Of a stretch of DNA of 64,000 nucleotides, positions 53,397-63,446 are shown one piece after another. The DNA is taken from contig SJPJ01000001.1 of assembly GCA_007859835.1 (NCBI GenBank), positions 5,740,426-5,804,425 on the forward strand, in the 5' to 3' direction. Below the pieces are notes generated by a model, which did not search any database, was not told the origin of the DNA, and saw only the letters and a list, made by a program, of their open reading frames with translations. The stretch's first letter is position 1. Each line of letters opens with the position of its first letter. Both the position numbers and the translations under genes were made by a program. The stretch is from Novipirellula herctigrandis (lineage in GTDB: Bacteria > Planctomycetota > Planctomycetia > Pirellulales > Pirellulaceae).

Positions 53397-54017
53397 ATGA
53401 TCATTTGGGGTTCGCGAGGTTTGACCTCGGTCGTCGAGTCGACGCAATTTCATTGTCCGCAATGCTCTGCAAACCGCAGTGGTAATCTGAAACAAGTTCG
53501 TAATTTTTTTACGCTTTACTTCATCCCGCTGATTCCACTGAATGTTGCTGGCCGATTCGTTGAATGCACCTCTTGCGGGGGCACCTTTGCGGAGGAAATT
53601 TTGTCGTACGATCCAGAAGTGGAGCAACAAGAAACCAATTCGCATTTGCTGCGAGTCATGGTGATGGCTGCACTCGCCGATGGCCAAATGGACGATGCGG
53701 AACGAGGCGAGATTCAGAAACAGTACATGGAATTAACGGGGCTTCCGATTCCTGCGGCAACGCTTGAACAAGAAACCGAACTGGCTCACCAATCCAAGGC
53801 CGATCTGAATTCTTATGTCGGTAAGATCGCGGGTGACATGTCGCCTCATGGTAAAGCACTGGTCGTGAAATTGGCATTTCACACCATGTCTGCTGGCGGT
53901 GATCTTCAGCCGGGGCATCAGGCTCAATTGGCAAAATTGTCGACGACGCTTGGTATTCCCCAAGATCAATATGTCGAGTTGATCAACCATCTTAGCGAAC
54001 CGGATCCGGACGCGTGA
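53397..54017 (+). CDS. Zinc-ribbon plus TerB-like domain protein
   Basis: The 206-residue protein begins MIIWGSRG and has a zinc ribbon (FHCPQCSANRSG then ECTSCGGTFAEEI). A hydrophobic stretch lies between the two pairs (FFTLYFIPLIPLNVAGRFV), which is characteristic of zinc-ribbon proteins of this type. The second half (LLRVMVMAALADGQMDDAER to the end) matches the TerB/DjlA-like helical domain. ATG 53397 is used; the upstream in-frame start is TTG. Its stop overlaps the next gene by GTGA. TerB-like domains occur in stress-related membrane complexes, but the role here is not known. Confidence 0.8.
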   Translation: MIIWGSRGLTSVVESTQFHCPQCSANRSGNLKQVRNFFTLYFIPLIPLNVAGRFVECTSCGGTFAEEILSYDPEVEQQETNSHLLRVMVMAALADGQMDDAERGEIQKQYMELTGLPIPAATLEQETELAHQSKADLNSYVGKIAGDMSPHGKALVVKLAFHTMSAGGDLQPGHQAQLAKLSTTLGIPQDQYVELINHLSEPDPDA

Positions 54018-54598
54018 AGACGCTCGCGTGGTTGTCGTTGCATCTGATTCACGGCTTGATACTCACTTTGCCAACCATGGTGTTGGCACCGTCAAGTGCG
54101 ATCGATTGGCGCTATATCTGGTTTATGATTGGTGTTTTGATTGCGGCGATTTTGGAAAGCAGTTCCCAGCACATTCAATTCGATTTATTGGAAGTGAAGA
54201 TCCATGATCCCTTAGCAATGAGAGTTGCCTCGTTTGTTGGCTTGCTGCTGCTACTGGGCTTTTGGGCGGCCCAAATCGAGCGTCTCTTCGGAGACAGCCC
54301 GGATTTCTGGATGAGTCTTCTTGGTGCAGCTGGTTTGGCAATTGGCATTGCGTTAAGAATCGTGGCTATTCGTACTTTGGGTAAAAGCTTTGTTAGCGAT
54401 ATTCAAGCTTACAACACGGTCGTTCGGACTGGTATCTACAAATGGTTTCGGCATCCATCTGAAATCGGACTTTTGCTGATATCTATCGGTGCGGCGCTGC
54501 TACTGGGATCACCGCACACTGCAATCCTGGGTGCTTTGCTATTGACGCCCATCTCCCTTTGGCGGATGCGCCGCGAGGACTTGACGCTTGCGTCTTAA
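54014..54598 (+). CDS. Isoprenylcysteine carboxyl methyltransferase-like membrane protein
   Basis: The 194-residue protein starts at GTG 54014, overlapping the TerB-like stop by four bases. It has five membrane spans and ends with the family motif VRTGIYKWFRHPSEIGLLLI, which includes the RHPxE SAM-binding signature. In this family the enzyme methylates a small or lipid substrate; the bacterial substrates are mostly unknown. It is co-translated with the TerB-like gene. Confidence 0.85.
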   Translation: MKTLAWLSLHLIHGLILTLPTMVLAPSSAIDWRYIWFMIGVLIAAILESSSQHIQFDLLEVKIHDPLAMRVASFVGLLLLLGFWAAQIERLFGDSPDFWMSLLGAAGLAIGIALRIVAIRTLGKSFVSDIQAYNTVVRTGIYKWFRHPSEIGLLLISIGAALLLGSPHTAILGALLLTPISLWRMRREDLTLAS

Positions 54599-54773
54599 GT
54601 TATGACGACAATGGAAAGATTTTTTTGTAGTGCCGCTTGACGGGACGCTAACATCTCGATGTCCAAAGAAAACATCCTGCTAGCCGGCAGCAGATTTGTT
54701 TGCGGGGCCTCGCGTAGGTTTGTACGTTTGAATGTTTTTACACAACTGTCACCAAATCGTAGGAAAATCGAAG

Positions 54774-55280
54774 ATGAAAAGTTTGTTTAGTTTGTTCGCC
54801 GGCTTCGCCATCGCGTTGGTCGCTCCGGCCATGTGTGTTGCTGAAGAAGCAGTGAAGACCGAAGAGAAATCGATCGTCGAAGTTGCCGTAGGTAACGAAG
54901 CGTTTAGTACGCTCGTTGCCGCTGTGAAAGCAGCTGGTTTGGTCGATACCCTTAGCGGCAGAGGACCTTTTACCGTGCTTGCACCGACAAACGAAGCCTT
55001 TGAAAAGTTGCCCAAGGGTACCGTTGAAAATCTGCTGAAGCCAGAGAACAAAGGGAAGCTTGTTGCGATCCTCACGTACCATGTCATTCCTGCAAAGGCG
55101 ATGGCTGCGGATGTTGCAAAAATGGACGAAGCAAAAACCGTGCAAGGCGGAATGGTGAACATCACCGTTGACAGCGAGGGCGTGAAAGTGAACAAAGCGA
55201 AAGTCGTGAAGACGGACATTGTCTGCAAAAACGGCGTCGTACACGTGATTGATAGCGTCTTACTTCCACCAGAGAAATAA
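54774..55280 (+). CDS. Secreted fasciclin (FAS1) domain protein
   Basis: The 168-residue product starts with a signal peptide ([18 protein letters not shown], cleavage near VAEE). One FAS1 domain follows, from [19 protein letters not shown] through [26 protein letters not shown] and [15 protein letters not shown]1 domains take part in adhesion or extracellular interactions. ATG 54774 is used; AGGAAA lies upstream. A strong terminator follows (55308-55343), so it is a single-gene transcript or the end of one. Confidence 0.92.
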   Translation: MKSLFSLFAGFAIALVAPAMCVAEEAVKTEEKSIVEVAVGNEAFSTLVAAVKAAGLVDTLSGRGPFTVLAPTNEAFEKLPKGTVENLLKPENKGKLVAILTYHVIPAKAMAADVAKMDEAKTVQGGMVNITVDSEGVKVNKAKVVKTDIVCKNGVVHVIDSVLLPPEK

Positions 55281-55307
55281 TCATCGCTTCAATGCTCAGT
55301 CACATCC

Positions 55308-55343
55308 AATCCTGTTTTCGCGAAAGCGGAAGCAGGATTTTTT
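55308..55343 (+). terminator. Intrinsic terminator with GAAA tetraloop
   Basis: AATCCTGTTTTCGC at 55308-55321 pairs over 14 bp (two G-U) with GCGGAAGCAGGATT at 55326-55339, with the GAAA loop at 55322-55325. A T-run follows (to 55343). It ends the fasciclin transcript. Confidence 0.92.
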
Positions 55344-55378
55344 GCGGTTTGCCTTAAGTAGGTCTATGGTTAGCAAGC

Positions 55379-56962
55379 TTAACCAGCGGCATCCCTCACT
55401 CCTAGTTGTTCTTGTAATTGTTCCAGGGGAACGCCTTTCGTTTCGGGAACCATGAAGATGACCCAAATCAGTTCAAGTACCATCATGAAACAGAAAAAAC
55501 CGAATACATAACCAGGAGCAAAATACGTGACCATCCAAGGGAAGACGAGAGTCAAGAGTGCGGCGAAAATCCAATGAGTGAAACTGCCTAGCGATTGTCC
55601 CGCTGCACGATACTTGTTCGGGAAAATCTCCGAAATCAGAACCCAAATGACCGCTCCTTGGCCGACCGCGTGGGCGGCGATAAAACCGAAGATACACAAC
55701 AGTACGATCATGCCCGCTGGGCTTGATGCAGCTGAAGCGTTTGCGACCGCTTTCTTAGCAATCAACTTCAAGACGCTCGGCGATGAATCCTGGGGAACGG
55801 TGAAGGCTTCGCCGCGATAGTCGGACGAGAACGAGTCCGCAAACCCTTGTCTTGCCTTTGACAAATCTTCGTTGTACGTCTCTGGTTCCTGCGATTGTTC
55901 CATTTTTTCGACAACTCCAACCACCTCAATGGCGCTTGAAGCGACTTTGAACTCGGGCGCATTGGCAAAGAACGTGTAGGAACACAACCCCAGCGATACG
56001 ATGTAGCCGATTGCCCCAATGAACAACAATGTCTTTCGTCCCAAGCGATCAATTAAGTACAAGCCCACAAACGTGAAGACCAGATTGGTAACACCAATCC
56101 CGACCGACTGCAGGAGTGCCGCTTGTTGATCGAGCCCCGTCAAACCGAAGATTCGAGGTGCGAAGTATAGGATCGCGTTGATCCCCGACAATTGGTTAAA
56201 AAACGCGACTAAAAAGGCCAGCATGATCGGTATTCGTAATTTCGAGGACCAAAAACCATGTGTGACTTTTTCACTTGCTTCCCCTGCAGCCGTAATTTCG
56301 TTCGCAAGCCTCGTTATTTCTTCTTCTGACGCGTCCGTGTTTATCTTCCGAAGGACATCGAGTCCTGCTTCTCGTTCTCCTTTGCTGCTGATCAACCATC
56401 GCGGACTTTCGGGGAGCGTTAGGCAGAGCACCGAGTACAAAACGGCGGGAAACGCTTCCACACCCATCATCCATCTCCATGCGTTTTCGCCAACCTTGCC
56501 CAGTAATGCGTTTGATAAAAACGCAACCAAGATGCCCAACACGATGTTGAACTGAAACATTCCAGCCAAACGCCCGCGGAGTCCGGGTGGTGAAATTTCG
56601 GAAATGTATAGAGGTGCCGCTACCGTGGAGATGCCTACGCCCAACCCGCCGATGAACCGTGCGATCATGAACGAATAAACATCCGTCGCAAGTGCCGACC
56701 AGACCGCCGAGATGACGTAAAGAATACCGATCCACAACAGCGTCTTGGTCCGACCGAATTTGTCCGTCGGCCATCCGCCAATCAGAGATCCGATGACGGT
56801 ACCCCATAGTGCCATGCTCAATGCCAAACCGTGCTCGGCACTGCTTAGTTCCCAAAGTGACTGGATTGGTTTCTCAGCACCGGAAATAACCACCGTATCG
56901 AAACCGAATAGAAATCCAGCCAATGCGGATGTAAGCGACCAGAAAAAAAGACGTTGGTTCAC
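55379..56962 (-). CDS. Sugar porter family MFS transporter
   Basis: The 527-residue protein has the twelve-span fold of sugar porters: GFDTVVISGAEKPIQSL, DKFGRTKTLLW (D-x3-RR-type loop), GIGVGISTVAAPLYISEISP, LSGINAILYFAP and YLIDRLGRKTLL near span 8. The end has WIFAALLTLVFPWM and VPETKGVPLEQLQ. A long polar loop (about residues 345-420) interrupts the second half and is not normal in this family. It is divergent from glpK, but a glycerol substrate is only inferred from that position; MFS sugar porters mostly carry hexoses or pentoses. Confidence 0.88.
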   Translation of the reverse strand: MNQRLFFWSLTSALAGFLFGFDTVVISGAEKPIQSLWELSSAEHGLALSMALWGTVIGSLIGGWPTDKFGRTKTLLWIGILYVISAVWSALATDVYSFMIARFIGGLGVGISTVAAPLYISEISPPGLRGRLAGMFQFNIVLGILVAFLSNALLGKVGENAWRWMMGVEAFPAVLYSVLCLTLPESPRWLISSKGEREAGLDVLRKINTDASEEEITRLANEITAAGEASEKVTHGFWSSKLRIPIMLAFLVAFFNQLSGINAILYFAPRIFGLTGLDQQAALLQSVGIGVTNLVFTFVGLYLIDRLGRKTLLFIGAIGYIVSLGLCSYTFFANAPEFKVASSAIEVVGVVEKMEQSQEPETYNEDLSKARQGFADSFSSDYRGEAFTVPQDSSPSVLKLIAKKAVANASAASSPAGMIVLLCIFGFIAAHAVGQGAVIWVLISEIFPNKYRAAGQSLGSFTHWIFAALLTLVFPWMVTYFAPGYVFGFFCFMMVLELIWVIFMVPETKGVPLEQLQEQLGVRDAAG

Positions 56963-57203
56963 GGCAAACAGACTTAGTGAAGGCGTTGGAGGGGATAGCA
57001 GACGGATCGATGCATAGGATATCAGAAATTGGGAACGTCATGCTGCGTGAGGCACGGTCTGGCGTGATCGAGCATCGATATCGGCATGTTCCTATTCAAC
57101 GACGCCGCCGAGAATGTCGAAAATAGTTGCCTAGTGGTATGCAATCTGCGACGATGAACCACTACCGATCCAATCTGTTGCCAATCAACACAGAGGGTTT
57201 CCG

Positions 57204-58697
57204 ATGAGCGTCGTCTTAGCTTTCGATCAAGGCACAACCAGTTCGCGTGCAATCGTGTTCAATCATGCGGGATCGATTTTAGGTGTCGCTCAGCGTGAAT
57301 TTGCTCAGCATTACCCTGCCTCGGGTTGGGTCGAACATGATGCCAACGAAATATGGGAAAGTCAACTTGCGGTCGCTCGTGAAGCGATGGTCACATGCAA
57401 AGTAACCGCCGACGAGGTCGCTGCGATAGGGATTGCCAACCAGCGAGAAACGACGGTGCTTTGGGATCGAGCAAGCGGCCAACCGGTTCACAACGCGATC
57501 GTTTGGCAAGATCGACGAACGGCCGGATTTTGTGACTCGCTTCGCGAGGCTGGGCACACGGAAATCGTTCAGCAAAAAACAGGGCTACTTATCGATTCCT
57601 ATTTTTGCGCGAGCAAGCTTCGTTGGCTACTCGACAATGTTCCTGGGGCACGAGAGCGTGCAACACATGGTGAATTGGCTTTTGGGACGATTGATAGTTG
57701 GCTATTTTGGAATCTGACAGGCGGCCGACTTCACGCGATCGATATCAGCAACGCGTCGCGAACGATGTTACTGAACATTGAAACGGGCGATTGGGACGAT
57801 GACCTTTTGGATCTGTTTCAAATCCCTCGTTCAGTATTGCCTGATGTTTTTCCGTCGAGTCATTTGTATGGCGAGACCTCTTCAGCACTTTTCGGTAAAC
57901 CGATTAAGATTGGTGGTGCCGCGGGTGACCAGCAAGCAGCCCTATTCGGACAGAATTGTACCGAGGTTGGAATGGCAAAGAACACATACGGCACCGGATG
58001 CTTCATGCTAATGAACGTTGGCAGTAAACCGCTGCGATCGCGATGCAAACTGTTGACCAGCATTGCATGCACCACCGCATCGCAACGGCAATATGCACTC
58101 GAAGGTAGCATCTTTATCGCCGGCGCAATCGTGCAGTGGCTGCGTGACGGATTAGGGATTATCGACTCTTCATCCGAAATCGAACCATTGGCCGCCAGTG
58201 TCGATGACTCGGACGGTGTCTATCTTGTTCCCGCGTTGGCAGGTTTGGGCGCGCCACATTGGGACGCCTACGCGCGAGGTACGATCGTGGGACTAAGCCG
58301 CGGAACGACACGGGCCCATATCGCGCGAGCAGCATTGGAAGGGATCGCCTTTCAAGTTGCCGATGTCGCCGATGCAATGACCGAAGATGCAAATCGTCCA
58401 ATCGATCAATTGAAAGTCGATGGAGGCGCTGCAGCGAATGATCTACTGATGCAATTCCAAGCCGACATCTTGCAGGCCCCCGTCATTCGTCCCAAGGTGA
58501 TCGAGACCACGGCACTCGGTGCGGCCTATTTGGCCGGGTTGTCGAGCGGTTTTTGGAAGAGCATCGCCGAGATTGGCAAGGTTTGGCACGTTGATCGTAC
58601 CTTCGAGCCCATCATGTCCAAAGACGAAGCAAGTCACCGTCGAACACGGTGGAACGACGCACTTGGGCGAGCGAAATCGTGGGAGGAACATTCATGA
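57204..58697 (+). CDS. glpK: Glycerol kinase
   Basis: GlpK phosphorylates glycerol to sn-glycerol-3-phosphate. The 497-residue FGGY kinase begins [20 protein letters not shown]. It has [59 protein letters not shown] and [20 protein letters not shown]. Its stop overlaps glpD by ATGA. It is divergent from the MFS transporter gene with 241 bp between starts. No glycerol facilitator (GlpF) gene is in the window. Confidence 0.96.
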   Translation: MSVVLAFDQGTTSSRAIVFNHAGSILGVAQREFAQHYPASGWVEHDANEIWESQLAVAREAMVTCKVTADEVAAIGIANQRETTVLWDRASGQPVHNAIVWQDRRTAGFCDSLREAGHTEIVQQKTGLLIDSYFCASKLRWLLDNVPGARERATHGELAFGTIDSWLFWNLTGGRLHAIDISNASRTMLLNIETGDWDDDLLDLFQIPRSVLPDVFPSSHLYGETSSALFGKPIKIGGAAGDQQAALFGQNCTEVGMAKNTYGTGCFMLMNVGSKPLRSRCKLLTSIACTTASQRQYALEGSIFIAGAIVQWLRDGLGIIDSSSEIEPLAASVDDSDGVYLVPALAGLGAPHWDAYARGTIVGLSRGTTRAHIARAALEGIAFQVADVADAMTEDANRPIDQLKVDGGAAANDLLMQFQADILQAPVIRPKVIETTALGAAYLAGLSSGFWKSIAEIGKVWHVDRTFEPIMSKDEASHRRTRWNDALGRAKSWEEHS

Positions 58698-60268
58698 TGA
58701 ATCGAGAAGACCAACTGCGCCAGCTCCGCGATCGAACGAATCCTTGGGATATCGTCGTCATCGGTGGTGGAGCGACCGGCGTTGGTATTGCAATGGATGC
58801 TGCTTCGAGGGGATTGGACGTGCTGCTGTTGGAGCAATCCGACTTTGGCAAAGGCACGTCGAGCCGATCGACCAAATTGGTTCACGGTGGCGTTCGCTAT
58901 CTACGGCAAGGCAATATCACGCTGGTCCGCGATGCCCTTCGTGAACGAAGCTTACTAAAAACCAATGCGCCGCATTTAGTTCATGATCTAGCGTTTCTGA
59001 TTCCGTGTCGCAATTTGTGGCAACGATTCTTTTATGGCGTCGGCTTGAAAATTTATGACTTATTGGCGGCTGGGAACAATTTTGCGACGACGCGTCGAAT
59101 TTCAAAGCTGGAATCAATTCAACAGATCCCCACACTCAAACCAGAGATTGTCTCCGGTGGTGTTGTCTACCATGACGGCCAGTTTGATGACACACGGCTT
59201 CTAATCAATATGGTGCAAACGGCTCATGAACAAGGCGGCTGTGTGCTCAATTATGTTTGCGTTGATGCGATCAGCAAAGATGCATCGGGGGCAATCAATG
59301 GCGTCCGAGCAACGGATCAAGAGTCGGACGAAACGTTTGACATTTCTGCGAGAGCGGTCGTGAACGCGGCAGGTCCCTTTTGTGATGCCGTTCGACAAAT
59401 GGATGATCCGAAGTGCGAGCCGATGCTATCGGCAAGCCAAGGTGTGCATATCGTCTTGCCACGAAAACTCTTCCCCGGGAACACGGCAATCATGGTTCCT
59501 AAAACGCCTGACGGAAGAGTGCTATTTGTTATCCCCTGGCATGATCATGCGATTGTCGGCACGACGGATACGCCGATCGATGAAGTTTCACTTGAACCCT
59601 CCGCACAAACCGAGGAGATTCAGTTTTTGCTTTCTACGGCAGCTAAGTATCTGGTAACGCCACCACAAAAAGAAGATATCTTGAGCGTTTTTGTAGGAAT
59701 TCGGCCATTGGTAAAGGGTGACAAGTCGGCACGAACCGCCTCGTTGTCTCGGGACCATGTGATTCGTGTATCCGAATCGGGATTAGTGACGATCACCGGT
59801 GGTAAATGGACCACGGTACGAAAGATGGCGGAAGACTGTGTCGATCGTGTTGTGAAGGAAGCTAGCTTGCATGCCAAGTTATGCTGTACACGTAGCCAGC
59901 GGATTCATGGGTACGTCGAGTCCGATTTCGACGGGGCGCCACGATCGTTTTACGGCACCGACTTGGCGTTGATTCAACAGCTTGAAAGTGAAACGCCTGA
60001 TTTTGCTAAGCCTCTTCACTCGGATTTGACGATTACCGCAGCGGAAGTCATTTGGGTGGTGCGTCATGAAATGGCTCGTACTGTTGAAGACGTGCTCGCC
60101 CGACGAACAAGAGCGTTGTTTTTGAATGCGCGAGCGGCACTTGCAATCGCACCGAACGTTGTGGAATTGATGGCAGCCGAACTTGGACGCGATGAAACGT
60201 GGTGCGAACAGCAGCGGGAAGCGTTTCGGAAAGTCGCACAGTTCTATCTGCCGCAATCAATCGGATAG
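58694..60268 (+). CDS. glpD: Aerobic glycerol-3-phosphate dehydrogenase
   Basis: GlpD oxidises glycerol-3-phosphate to DHAP at the membrane, with FAD. The 524-residue protein begins [19 protein letters not shown] and has the FAD dinucleotide site [35 protein letters not shown] and [14 protein letters not shown]. The C-terminal part ([34 protein letters not shown]) is normal. ATG 58694 overlaps the glpK stop by four bases (ATGA). Together the two genes bring glycerol into central metabolism. Confidence 0.96.
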   Translation: MMNREDQLRQLRDRTNPWDIVVIGGGATGVGIAMDAASRGLDVLLLEQSDFGKGTSSRSTKLVHGGVRYLRQGNITLVRDALRERSLLKTNAPHLVHDLAFLIPCRNLWQRFFYGVGLKIYDLLAAGNNFATTRRISKLESIQQIPTLKPEIVSGGVVYHDGQFDDTRLLINMVQTAHEQGGCVLNYVCVDAISKDASGAINGVRATDQESDETFDISARAVVNAAGPFCDAVRQMDDPKCEPMLSASQGVHIVLPRKLFPGNTAIMVPKTPDGRVLFVIPWHDHAIVGTTDTPIDEVSLEPSAQTEEIQFLLSTAAKYLVTPPQKEDILSVFVGIRPLVKGDKSARTASLSRDHVIRVSESGLVTITGGKWTTVRKMAEDCVDRVVKEASLHAKLCCTRSQRIHGYVESDFDGAPRSFYGTDLALIQQLESETPDFAKPLHSDLTITAAEVIWVVRHEMARTVEDVLARRTRALFLNARAALAIAPNVVELMAAELGRDETWCEQQREAFRKVAQFYLPQSIG

Positions 60269-60309
60269 GCTCGGTTGTGTGATTTCTCCACTACCTAAAA
60301 CCCGATCTG

Positions 60310-60331
60310 GATGAAGCAAAACTGCTTCATC
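60310..60331. terminator. Perfect hairpin between convergent genes
   Basis: GATGAAGCA at 60310-60318 pairs with TGCTTCATC at 60323-60331 around AAAC. It lies between the ends of glpD and the large secreted gene (convergent). No direct T-run follows on either strand, so it may be a weak or factor-assisted terminator. Confidence 0.5.
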
Positions 60332-60357
60332 GTCGTCAATGTTTTTGATTCTTTGGA

Positions 60358-63315
60358 TCACTCGTCGTCATCGGCGGTCAGTTGATTTATCAATGCGTTT
60401 ACGTCCTCTTTTGTCATTCGATTCCGAGTTTGATTTAGCATGTTGGCGAAATGTGATTGCCCCGTCTCGCTCGATGGATAGCCGATATTCTCTCCGGAAT
60501 CGGGAGTATTCGATGTGGCGAGCTTTTCCCCCGATGCATCAAGAATTGCATACCAGGGTATCCCACCTTTGGCTCCGTCGCGGATTTCTTTCATCAATTC
60601 ACGTGCTCCTTCGAGCCGATGGTCCATCTTTACCAAGACGTAGTCTTTTTCCCATGTGCGATTATCATCCAAAAATCGCGATAACAAATGACACGGTCCG
60701 CACCACGTTGCGGTCTCTTGCACGATGACTCGTTTACCCTCTTCGTTGGCTCGACGCAGTGCATCGTCTAATGCTGTACGAGCGTCCGGCATCTTGGGTT
60801 GATGGCTGCGCAGCGTTTCGATGAACTTGTCTTTAGAAAACCCATCGTCATTGCATAGCTTTTTGGTGTCCAGCACATCGACTTTCTTGCCATCACGATT
60901 CAAAATGACCAATAAGAAATCGGCTCGCTCCCCTTCGATCGATTCATCGAGTTCTTTGGCCAATGCGTCGGCCACTCCTCGCCGTTGCTCATCCGTTGGT
61001 ATCGCCATGAAGCGAAACTCATCACGAACTTCACGGAAATCAGCATCCTGGTACCGAATTTCCATCAACCGATGAACCTTCTTGTTTTCTGGTTTGCCGA
61101 AGACGATTAGCAAATGCTGATTCACCAGTTTGATTGACTTTTTCGCTCGCTCAAGTCGCTCAACCGGCGTGCCATCAACTTCGAAAGCTTTGGCGATTCG
61201 CTGCTCGAGTGTCGGCGGGACATAGCGTTTTGGCTTCGGCGGCGCCTGGACATCACCGAGATCCTTGGCCTCGCCCGTTTCAACCGAAAAATCGGGTAGC
61301 GAATGATACATGCCTTCCTCGGTGGTCCCGAGGTTGACCGAGTAGTCCCAACCGCCAACCAGACCATCGATTTCAAAACGACCTTCTTCATCGGTCACCA
61401 CGCTATCACCAAATCGAGTACTCCATGATGAGCCTGTATCACTTGGCACGTCTACTCCGTAATTGATTTTCTTGTCAGCCCATGGTTCCTTCGTTTCATC
61501 CGACAACAAACGTCCCGTCACCGATCCGGTTGGTTCGAGTTTGACTTCCAACTTCGTTTGCTCCGGCTTTACGATTGCAATAGCGGCAAGCTCTGTCCCG
61601 CGGCCGACGACATGAACGTAGGTCGATTCTTTTTGCCGCATCACACGAAACATGCCTTCGGCGTTTGTGGCCGCTTGCCAATCCTCTCCACTGAAATTTT
61701 GTGCCACTCCTTCCAGTTTCGCGGAACCAACCGGATCATCGGTTTCTTTTTCCGTTACCTTTCCGGTCAACTCGACTTCCTTGCGAAGCACGGTCGTGAC
61801 ATTCAATTTCAGCTCTGCTTCACCCGCAATTTCAAACTTTTCGCTCTTCTCCTGTTGTGGCGGTCGAATGTCAAAACTGCCGTCGCCCAGTGCGAACTCA
61901 AAATGTCCTTGTTCATCGGTTGTCTCATTAAACGTCAACATGGGGTTAACCCAACGACGTGAGTTCTCGGGGTTGTTTAACTCGACTCCTTCCAACGAAT
62001 TCAATTCCTCGCCGTATTGGTAGACGATAACTCGTTGATTCGAGATCGGCTCACCGCTGCCTTCCTCGCTCAGAGTGCCGTATACGCGAGTGGCTTCACG
62101 TAGGACGAAGTCTTTCCCTTCGACGGGCTCGTTCGCGCGGACGGCAAAACCGGTCTGAGGTGCAGCGGCCCATTTCATATCTTTGACGACAACGAGGTAA
62201 ATTTTTTCCGGCGCAACGTGCAATTCATAGTTCCCTTCGTCGTCCGTCGTCGCTGAGTCCGAACTATCATCCATCGAGTAGCCTTCACCGCGAGCGACGA
62301 CCGTGATTTTTGAAACCGCGTTACCATCGGGATCCGTGACTTTACCGCGAATTGGAACCAAACGAGTGAGTTGCATTTCAAGCAGCCCGTTACCGGTTGC
62401 CGGATCGTAGGTTCCACGCGAACGACCGAACTCGTCTGCACTTGGCCAAACTTGAAGCATGGTTTTCTGCCAAGCAGGTATCCAGGGAAACACGACTTCA
62501 CCGTTCTCGTCGGTGCTCTGAGCGAATTGATCCGTATAGTAACTGAGGTTGAGTTGATTGGATTCGCTTTCTTTGTTGAGCAGCCAAACGTAAGTTTGCA
62601 CGTTTGGAATTGGTTGCCCGCTATCATCGGAGATGCGAACACGCAGCGATGCGGTCCCTTCGAGTCGTAGTGTTTGCGCGTCATCGGTTGGAAACTCGGG
62701 CACTTTCGCTAATGCATCGGAGCGTTGTCGGCGCGACAATGAGTAGACGCGATAGTCCAAACCGACGTTGTCTTTCCAGGCGACGACCGAATTGACGCGG
62801 TCGGTCTCAGGATAGCGGAACGTGACACGACCTGAATCGTCTGTGCGGATACCGGATATCGTATTCGGCCACCGAAGTTGAACTGCGACCGAAGCGTCAT
62901 CGACTGGGGCGCCATTTGCGTCGAGGACCTGAATGCTTCCCTCTTTCGTCTCTGAAAGTTGGATCTCGATTCCCTCGGTTGTCACGGAGTCATTGTCTGA
63001 GCTGAATCGACTGACGCTAAGTTGCTTTCCATCGGAACTTTCGGCTCGAATAACTACGCCCTTCAATGCGGCTTTCTTTACCTCCAGCAAAAGTTGGAAT
63101 TTGCCGTCGTCGTCCGTTTTGACCGCTTTGTCGAGCTTTCCAGAAGGCAAACTGAAACGAACGTTCGCATTCGTTGCCACATTGCCATCGGGCGACACGA
63201 CAGTTCCGGTTACATCAACCGATACCAAATCAGAATCAGCGAAAGCCGAGCCGTGCGAAAAGAAACAGACCAAAGCGACAATCGTGACAGGGGATACGAA
63301 AGCGAGTGATTTCAT
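60358..63315 (-). CDS. Large secreted protein with CNA-B-like repeats and thioredoxin-like domain
   Basis: The 985-residue protein has a signal peptide (LAFVSPVTIVALVCFFSHGS, cleavage near AFA). About seven CarboxypepD_reg/CNA-B-like beta units follow. They include VTGTVVSPDGNVATNANVRF, IRGKVTDPDGNAVSKITVVA, VYGTLSEEGSGEPISNQRVI and VTGRLLSDETKEPWADKKIN. The last 150 residues have the thioredoxin-like active site ETATWCGPCHLLSRF (CGPC) and IPWYAILDASGEKLA. Such proteins with a CxxC domain near the end are common in planctomycetes. Likely a cell-surface or periplasmic scaffold with disulfide activity. Confidence 0.85.
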   Translation of the reverse strand: MKSLAFVSPVTIVALVCFFSHGSAFADSDLVSVDVTGTVVSPDGNVATNANVRFSLPSGKLDKAVKTDDDGKFQLLLEVKKAALKGVVIRAESSDGKQLSVSRFSSDNDSVTTEGIEIQLSETKEGSIQVLDANGAPVDDASVAVQLRWPNTISGIRTDDSGRVTFRYPETDRVNSVVAWKDNVGLDYRVYSLSRRQRSDALAKVPEFPTDDAQTLRLEGTASLRVRISDDSGQPIPNVQTYVWLLNKESESNQLNLSYYTDQFAQSTDENGEVVFPWIPAWQKTMLQVWPSADEFGRSRGTYDPATGNGLLEMQLTRLVPIRGKVTDPDGNAVSKITVVARGEGYSMDDSSDSATTDDEGNYELHVAPEKIYLVVVKDMKWAAAPQTGFAVRANEPVEGKDFVLREATRVYGTLSEEGSGEPISNQRVIVYQYGEELNSLEGVELNNPENSRRWVNPMLTFNETTDEQGHFEFALGDGSFDIRPPQQEKSEKFEIAGEAELKLNVTTVLRKEVELTGKVTEKETDDPVGSAKLEGVAQNFSGEDWQAATNAEGMFRVMRQKESTYVHVVGRGTELAAIAIVKPEQTKLEVKLEPTGSVTGRLLSDETKEPWADKKINYGVDVPSDTGSSWSTRFGDSVVTDEEGRFEIDGLVGGWDYSVNLGTTEEGMYHSLPDFSVETGEAKDLGDVQAPPKPKRYVPPTLEQRIAKAFEVDGTPVERLERAKKSIKLVNQHLLIVFGKPENKKVHRLMEIRYQDADFREVRDEFRFMAIPTDEQRRGVADALAKELDESIEGERADFLLVILNRDGKKVDVLDTKKLCNDDGFSKDKFIETLRSHQPKMPDARTALDDALRRANEEGKRVIVQETATWCGPCHLLSRFLDDNRTWEKDYVLVKMDHRLEGARELMKEIRDGAKGGIPWYAILDASGEKLATSNTPDSGENIGYPSSETGQSHFANMLNQTRNRMTKEDVNALINQLTADDDE

Positions 63316-63446
63316 TGCGTTTGACCTTCAAATGTTTTGGCTTTGAGAATCGCATCAACAGAAGAGCTAGGTTCAATGTTAACGGATTTACGGACGTTTT
63401 GTGGGCAGCGACCTTGTGAGCGGGCTTGGGCTGTCTTATAAGACTT

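Noticed and set aside
57204-60268. Prophage or defence island
   Set aside because: No integrase, phage structural gene, restriction, toxin-antitoxin or abortive infection gene was found anywhere in the window; genes are housekeeping or planctomycete accessory.
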